Source: Solen grandis
Lineage: Eukaryota; Mollusca; Bivalvia; Adapedonta; Solenidae
Reading direction: 5' to 3'
Length of the DNA: 64,000 nt
NCBI GenBank assembly: GCA_021229015.1
Contig: CM037789.1
Span: 28,881,988 to 28,945,987, forward strand
Part shown: piece after piece, positions 58,671 through 64,000 of the stretch
How positions within the stretch are numbered: position 1 is the stretch's first letter
Layout: every line of letters starts with the position of its first letter
Translations under genes and position numbers: made by a program
Notes under the pieces: model-generated
Seen by the model: only the letters and a program-made list of their open reading frames with translations
The model's database searches: none
Told to the model about the DNA's origin: nothing

Positions 58671-61600
58671 ATAAGAAGTACATGTAAATTCATATATACA
58701 ATAGCATTGTTATCCCACAGTATCCTACACAACCACATACTTTAATATATATGTTTGCAAAACTTATTTCGTAACTTCTCTTAACCAAATTGCAATGAGC
58801 CTTTTGATTTAGCTTTTCAATACGCCAATGTCTCCTGGCGAAACTGTGTTAAACATTTATTTAGTGCAGCTAATGTTTATTTTATGTGTTGGGAAGTGGT
58901 TTATTCGTAGAATAACAATGATGTTAATGACATTTATATAATGCTTTTCGGAGGATTATAGGGAAACATTCGTGAATTAAAAATGGTAAAATTGTCCTTT
59001 CAAACAGAGAATTTTACCATTTACAATTTTACTGTTTTGTAACGGGACTATTTAATTTTATCTCCATTTTACCTAATTTCGAAAGACACTGTCTTATTTT
59101 TTACATGTTAATTGATTTCTTTTTTTAAATAAAAATTCTTCAAGAACTACATGAAAGAAAATTTCCCAAGTTGTGCTGTTTTACAGGGTGTTACATTCAG
59201 AGGAAATAATGGTGTTAATTATATTGCAACCATGTTACTCTTACCGCTTTGAAAAATGAATGATACGACAAAAAACGTGAAACTTTTAAAAATAATTAAG
59301 ATTTGAAGATCCCCTTATGTATAAAAATATAACTAACATATCAATGCATCAAACTTATTTAGATTCAAGATGGTGTTCAGAAAATATCCGGAACTTTGTT
59401 TTTCTAAACAACCGTTTGCGATTTATATAAATTCAAATATTGTAACAACTCCTTTTTGAAAATTCCCTGCCTAAATCGGTACAGTTTTGCCATCTTCGTG
59501 TGAGGTCTTGTATTCCCTTTGAAAACCAAGAAGTAGATCAACTGCCAAGAAGTAGATCAACTGCTGAGTCACAGATTATCAACTGAAATCAAAGCCAACG
59601 TCTCATATTAGTTTCCTGTTAGCCATTTTCTTTCAGTTCTGAAAACAAATAAAGTCGGGGGGGGGGGGGCGCAATTCCGGGCTTATTGAAGGTTGGAAAA
59701 CAGATGCCTCTTGATGATGTTGATTCTACTGTAACGTGGCAGTATAAAAGAAGTCAAAGTCAACCAAAGGAAGGACGCAGTTTTTCAGCTTTTCATCTAA
59801 TCGTTTAAGACTACTTCTAAATGGCATCTAGCAGTCACAGTTATACATTTTATCATGAAATGAGCTAGTACTATTCCACACGAATATCAAAAAGCAAACA
59901 GCATAACAATATCAGCAGATATAAACAACTTCAATTTCTTGGGAAGAGGGGAACCTGCTTGTATCTATTGCTTTGAAACAGCTTTCGTTTCAGAATAAGG
60001 AAAATGAATTCACGTCTCATTCCCAGTGACAAAACAGTTCTAAAGCTTATTTTCATCAAGGTAAAAACCGCCATAAGGTCCTTTTGTAATGGTCTCCATG
60101 GATGACTTAGATGCTTCTGTCAGCTTTTTCGTGACCTACCTAGCTCTTAACTAGATCATGCCTTTTTTTTCTTGTAAAATCGTGTGCGTCGCCTTTTGGC
60201 CTATTATGCAATGTCAATCTACATTCTTTTCTGACAAAGTCTCATTATTTGTCAACATTTGTTGGGGTCGTTGAATCGCATAATCTCATTCTTGAACTTT
60301 CAAAACATTAAGATATGACAATTCTCCAAGAGTCGAAAAAAACTTAGGTTATATGTACTCAGAATGTTGTTCATTATGTCTTGCATATTTTAATTTGCTG
60401 GTAGTTGAACGGAGAATTCCGGGGGGGGGGGGGGGGGGGGGGGGGGGGTATATATACGTTTTAGTTAGCAGTCCAGAGATGGTCTTATATGCATCGAATT
60501 AGTAAGACTTTTCCTGTCGTAGCAAATTCCGATCGGAGATGTTGATTTTAAGTCGCTGCGTCTTTTTATTTATCGATGGATTTTCTTGAATATACTATTT
60601 TTGGAAACTGGAAACTATGTTCTTTCAGAATATATATGGGTTAATAGTGTATAGGCATTTGTGTCTCTTAAAGTTTATGGAAAAAACCGACGTTCTATAA
60701 ATTCACCGACGCGGGTAAAGTTATGAAACAGGCAGTGTCGTAAAACAACCATTCACTTAGCAAAATAGATGTTTCATTCTAAACCAATTAAGGCATAGCA
60801 GTTGTCTTAGCATAATTATAATAATGACTTGTATAATGATTATGATTATAGGAACGAAATTGTAATATGTTGTACATATGCATACAATATACCATAATGC
60901 ATTTTATACTTATTATTAAGTCTTGATGCTTTCGTATATGCTCTGATTCTTAAGCATATGAATTCAAAAGTTTAAAAATATTTTTTGGTAACTGAATTTA
61001 ATTGTCCATTTGCCAAAATGGATCTGTCGATTTTTAGTATCAATTGGCTTGGGTATATACAATTGTTAACAGTAATACATGCTTACAAATGACACGATAA
61101 ACCGTTTTATTAATATCAGCATCACTTAGAATTAATTTTTCATTATTGGCATTTATGGTTCATTCTCAATTACCCATATGCATAAATGAAAAGTAGCTTT
61201 TGACAGATAAGTTCGATTACAAATCATTACTAGCCAATAAACTTGATACAAGAAATATTAACCTATTTGTCGTATTCAAAAATTCAAAATGATAAATAAT
61301 TGCTGGAAAATTTTAATTTGATAAAACAGTTTAAAAGTGATTTAACTTAATTGAAACATACATCTTATCTGTAGTCCATGTATTAATTAAAACATTTAGC
61401 TGTTATACCAAGTTATGAAAAGGATTGGCAATGTTACATGCCTTGCTTGGCATGTGCCTAATAAATTTATTCCTTTCACGCCTGCAGATCCGTAAATTTA
61501 AAAACAGGTATCCCTTTAAGTACGATGAATATAATATACGGATCACCACAATATTTATCGACCAATCTGACAATCATGTTTAATAAGACTATCTCTTCAA

Positions 61601-63672
61601 CAAAGTACCACGAATTGTTGCATGGCATAACATGTAAAAAGATATTATTAAAACTCAAAGGCTATTAATGTTAGAAATCGTGATTATTTTTTAAACCAGA
61701 ACCAAAGAAATTGGAGAAAAAGATGAGAACGTCTTCAATGGGTTCATATTTTGAGACTGATTAAAACGGTATATATTTACTCCAGCAAGATATAAAAAAA
61801 ACCCTGTTACTTTTAGCATTTGAGATTATCGAGTATTCAATATACAGAAAATTTGAACGTAGACACTTAGGTGACAATGTTGACATTGAAATATTCTTGA
61901 AAGGAAAAAAAGAAGAAAAATAGAATTTTCATTAAATGCTTAAATCTTATTGACTGTAATACTGTTGCTGTACGTTAAACCAAACCAATCGTATGATAAT
62001 AAAATATCAAAACAATGAATTCTAACTTCCATTTTACAATAATAAAATAATTACCCCTCAGACTCAAATCAGTTTTTTGTTAGTTACATGCTACTTATCT
62101 TTCTTTATTTACCAACTTTGCTCGAACAAAAAAACAACAACAATATTTCCTTGAGAAACCAAATATTCCTTCATATCTAAGTCATATCTTTAGCATGAAG
62201 TTTATCTGAACGAAGTTTCATTTTGAATGAACTCATTACGAAACGATAATTGATTGGCTTGATTTCAATAAGTCTCCTTATCCGGGCATAATAATCGGAT
62301 AAGTTAACATGCTACGTGATGAAGCATAAATGGAACTAGAACATGTTCGCAATTAACCGTTTTTGCCCAGCATTAAAAAGCACAGTTGGTAAGGAAAATG
62401 GTATAAAGTTTATATGTTATCGAAAAGGATATGTGAGTCAGAGTGATTAGTATTTCTAAAAGATGATATTAATGTCACTACTATTGAATTAATGTGAACA
62501 GTAGCTTGAAATTACTACACGAGTCTATCAATGACATGTTTAAATTAATCTTTGATAACTCCTAACAAATTGCGGTCTAATCGTTCTGGAGTCGTACATT
62601 ATTTTAGCGAACCAGAGCTTAACATTCTTTGTTGTTTAAGTCAAGGCGAATTATGTTCAACTAGTAAAATTCTTTAATACGTTGATATTTCATCGTTTGA
62701 TAATGGATTTGTTTTGTGCTTGATCAAGACTTACTGTATTTTTTATATTTATTTCCGTTGTTTTTGCAAGAATGTTACTGTTGACAAATCATGCATTCGG
62801 GATCTTTATAAACAACCATCTAATACATTAAAACATCTGAAAATACTTTGACATAATGAAAATTTAGTTACTGAAAAAGTGATACCTGTCATTTATACAA
62901 TAATATAATATGTTACAAGCAAAACGCATGTCTCAGAGAAAGGACAATTTGAATTTTACGGTCAAAAGGGGAAGTCTTTGAGAAAGAAAGAAATCCATCC
63001 AGATATAAATAATAAAAAAAAACTGTCAACTAACACAGCTAAAGTTGAAATAAAGCGATGGTAGTGACTAAAAGACTGATCCCCGTCACTTATGCACATA
63101 CATAGAGCACTGTCACTAGCAAAATGCTTATGCATCAGAAAAAAGATAATTTGAACATCACGGATAAAAGTTTTTATTTCGACGTGAAGCATTGGTGAAA
63201 ATAGCTCATGTCTGTTAATTATATCGGTAGAAAAATTGTAACATTCCTTACAAAATGACTCTTTTGCACGCAAAAGTCTGAGATATCCTCTTCTATGATG
63301 ATTGCCATTTATAGACTGCTTGTCAAATATATTTCGCATCTCTCACAAAGGGAAATGCGTTACTGCAAATAGTTAACATAAATACGATGCAAAAATAGTT
63401 CTAGCATCCCTAAACATCATTAAAAATAGAAAACTACAGAAACGTCAAACAACCAACAACTTATTTCATATTTACAGCATCATTATTTGCAAAAGGGTGC
63501 AAACTATGATCGCTAAAACTGTTGAAGCACAGGACAGCATTGATTGGCAAATGTACATTCTGTAAAAAATATAAAGAAATATTTCGATAAATTGCTACAG
63601 TTTAAGAAATGCGCATTGGCTGTATTGAATCCTTCGTATCATAATAAGAAGGCTGTTATACTTTTCTACCCA
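58671..63672. other. Non-coding stretch with simple repeats
   Basis: No supported gene. It holds a small inverted repeat AAATGGTAAAATT/AATTTTACCATTT (58981-59022), a 19-bp tandem duplication CCAAGAAGTAGATCAACTG (59526-59563), G13 (59657-59669) and G28 (60421-60448). The 125-codon minus-strand frame at 62962-63339 (starts MRNIFDKQSINGNHHRRG) has no recognised domain and is within the range expected by chance. Confidence 0.45.
60421..60448. repeat. Poly-G run (G28)
   Basis: Uninterrupted run of 28 G followed by TATATATA. Strong quadruplex potential; exact length is unreliable in assemblies. Confidence 0.9.
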
Positions 63673-63930
63673 GTCGCGACATACCAAAGTCGTAAACAGA
63701 GGTACTGTTGTAGCTTCCATTCTTGGCATTCATCATAAAAGGTACTTCCAAGACTGGTTGGCCCGGTATCAGGATAATGTGACTTGGTGTAGTACCATGC
63801 CTTGTGTTTATGGAGTGATACTGCAGTTTGGCAGCACTATATCTGTGTCAAGTAGACATAGTCTCCAAATTACTGAAATACTGTCGGTGGGATGTGAAAC
63901 CCAACAAAAACAGAAACCTTTCCACCAATC
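63673..63930 (+). repeat. SINE type 2, 5'-truncated
   Basis: From GTCGCGACATACCAAAGTCG through TTCTTGGCATTCATC, GACTGGTTGGCCCGGTATC, GAGTGATACTGCAGTTTGGC, AGCACTATATCTGTGTCAAG to ACTGTCGGTGGGATGTGAAA and CCCAACAAAAACAG. The tRNA-like boxes are not recognisable upstream. The frame at 63758-63952 lies inside the repeat. Confidence 0.75.
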
Positions 63931-64000
63931 TCATTTACTTTGCTGTCTGTAGTTCCTTGTTGATGAAATGAAAACATAGAACATTCATGTGTCTACATAG

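Noticed and set aside
62962..63339. 125-codon minus-strand frame as a gene
   Set aside because: No recognised domain, no clear start context or poly-A signal, and its length is within chance expectation for AT-rich DNA of this size.
1..64000. CRISPR array, operon or prokaryotic mobile system
   Set aside because: No regular short repeats with unique spacers. The sequence has every mark of an invertebrate nuclear genome.

Overview
This window reads as nuclear DNA from a mollusc, most likely a bivalve. It is AT-rich (roughly one third G+C, judged by eye), has no bacterial gene packing, and has no complete conventional gene that I can recognise. It is full of short interspersed elements with tRNA-like heads (A box near TGGCCGAGAGG, B box GGTTCGAATCC), foldback elements, microsatellites and long C or G homopolymers. 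The SINE bodies and their tails resemble those described from bivalves; that assignment is from memory and inference, not from a search. Two runs of exactly 100 N (3701-3800 and 44756-44855) are assembly gaps of unknown true size.

Layout. 1-3480: non-coding DNA with a truncated SINE, a 146-bp MITE-like inverted repeat, simple repeats, a small foldback and a tRNA-headed SINE. About 3480 to 44900: a tandem array of old, diverged segmental copies of one several-kilobase unit. Recurrent blocks appear in the same order and orientation. I label the copies A (about 3.8-10.3 kb), A2 (10.3-11.1), B (11.9-23.5), B2 (23.5-24.7), C (25.4-30.6), D (31.4-36.0), E (36.1-39.7) and F (42.8-44.9). A and B are the closest pair. 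Copy B carries a 3.8-kb transposon with terminal inverted repeats at a site that is empty in copy A. Both assembly gaps lie inside this array.

Several blocks of the array keep open frames on the minus strand in more than one copy, with splice-like borders, in-frame indels or synonymous changes. The best are a 123-bp exon-like block in copy E (36512-36634) with a frameshifted homologue in copy D (32340-32461), and a block of about 200 bp open in copies A, A2, B, C and D. I infer a tandemly duplicated, mostly decayed minus-strand gene family of unknown function. I could not assign a protein family.

44.9-64 kb: mostly unique non-coding DNA with mobile elements. The most interesting is an 836-bp TIR element (45343-46178, TA target duplication). 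It holds a compact gene-like unit: ATG in strong context, a frame of about 162 codons interrupted once at an A8 run, and AATAAA directly after the stop. It is followed by a 169-bp near-perfect palindrome, a cluster of minus-strand SINE remnants (47.8-52.2 kb), a 40-bp minisatellite (55951-56203), a complete SINE with a perfect 13-bp target duplication (57449-57707), and a tandem pair of tRNA-like units (58288-58670). The last 5 kb hold simple repeats, including a run of 28 G, and end in another SINE.

No rRNA gene, true tRNA gene or CRISPR array is supported. The many 60-125 codon open frames are about what chance gives in AT-rich DNA of this length, so I list only those with additional support.
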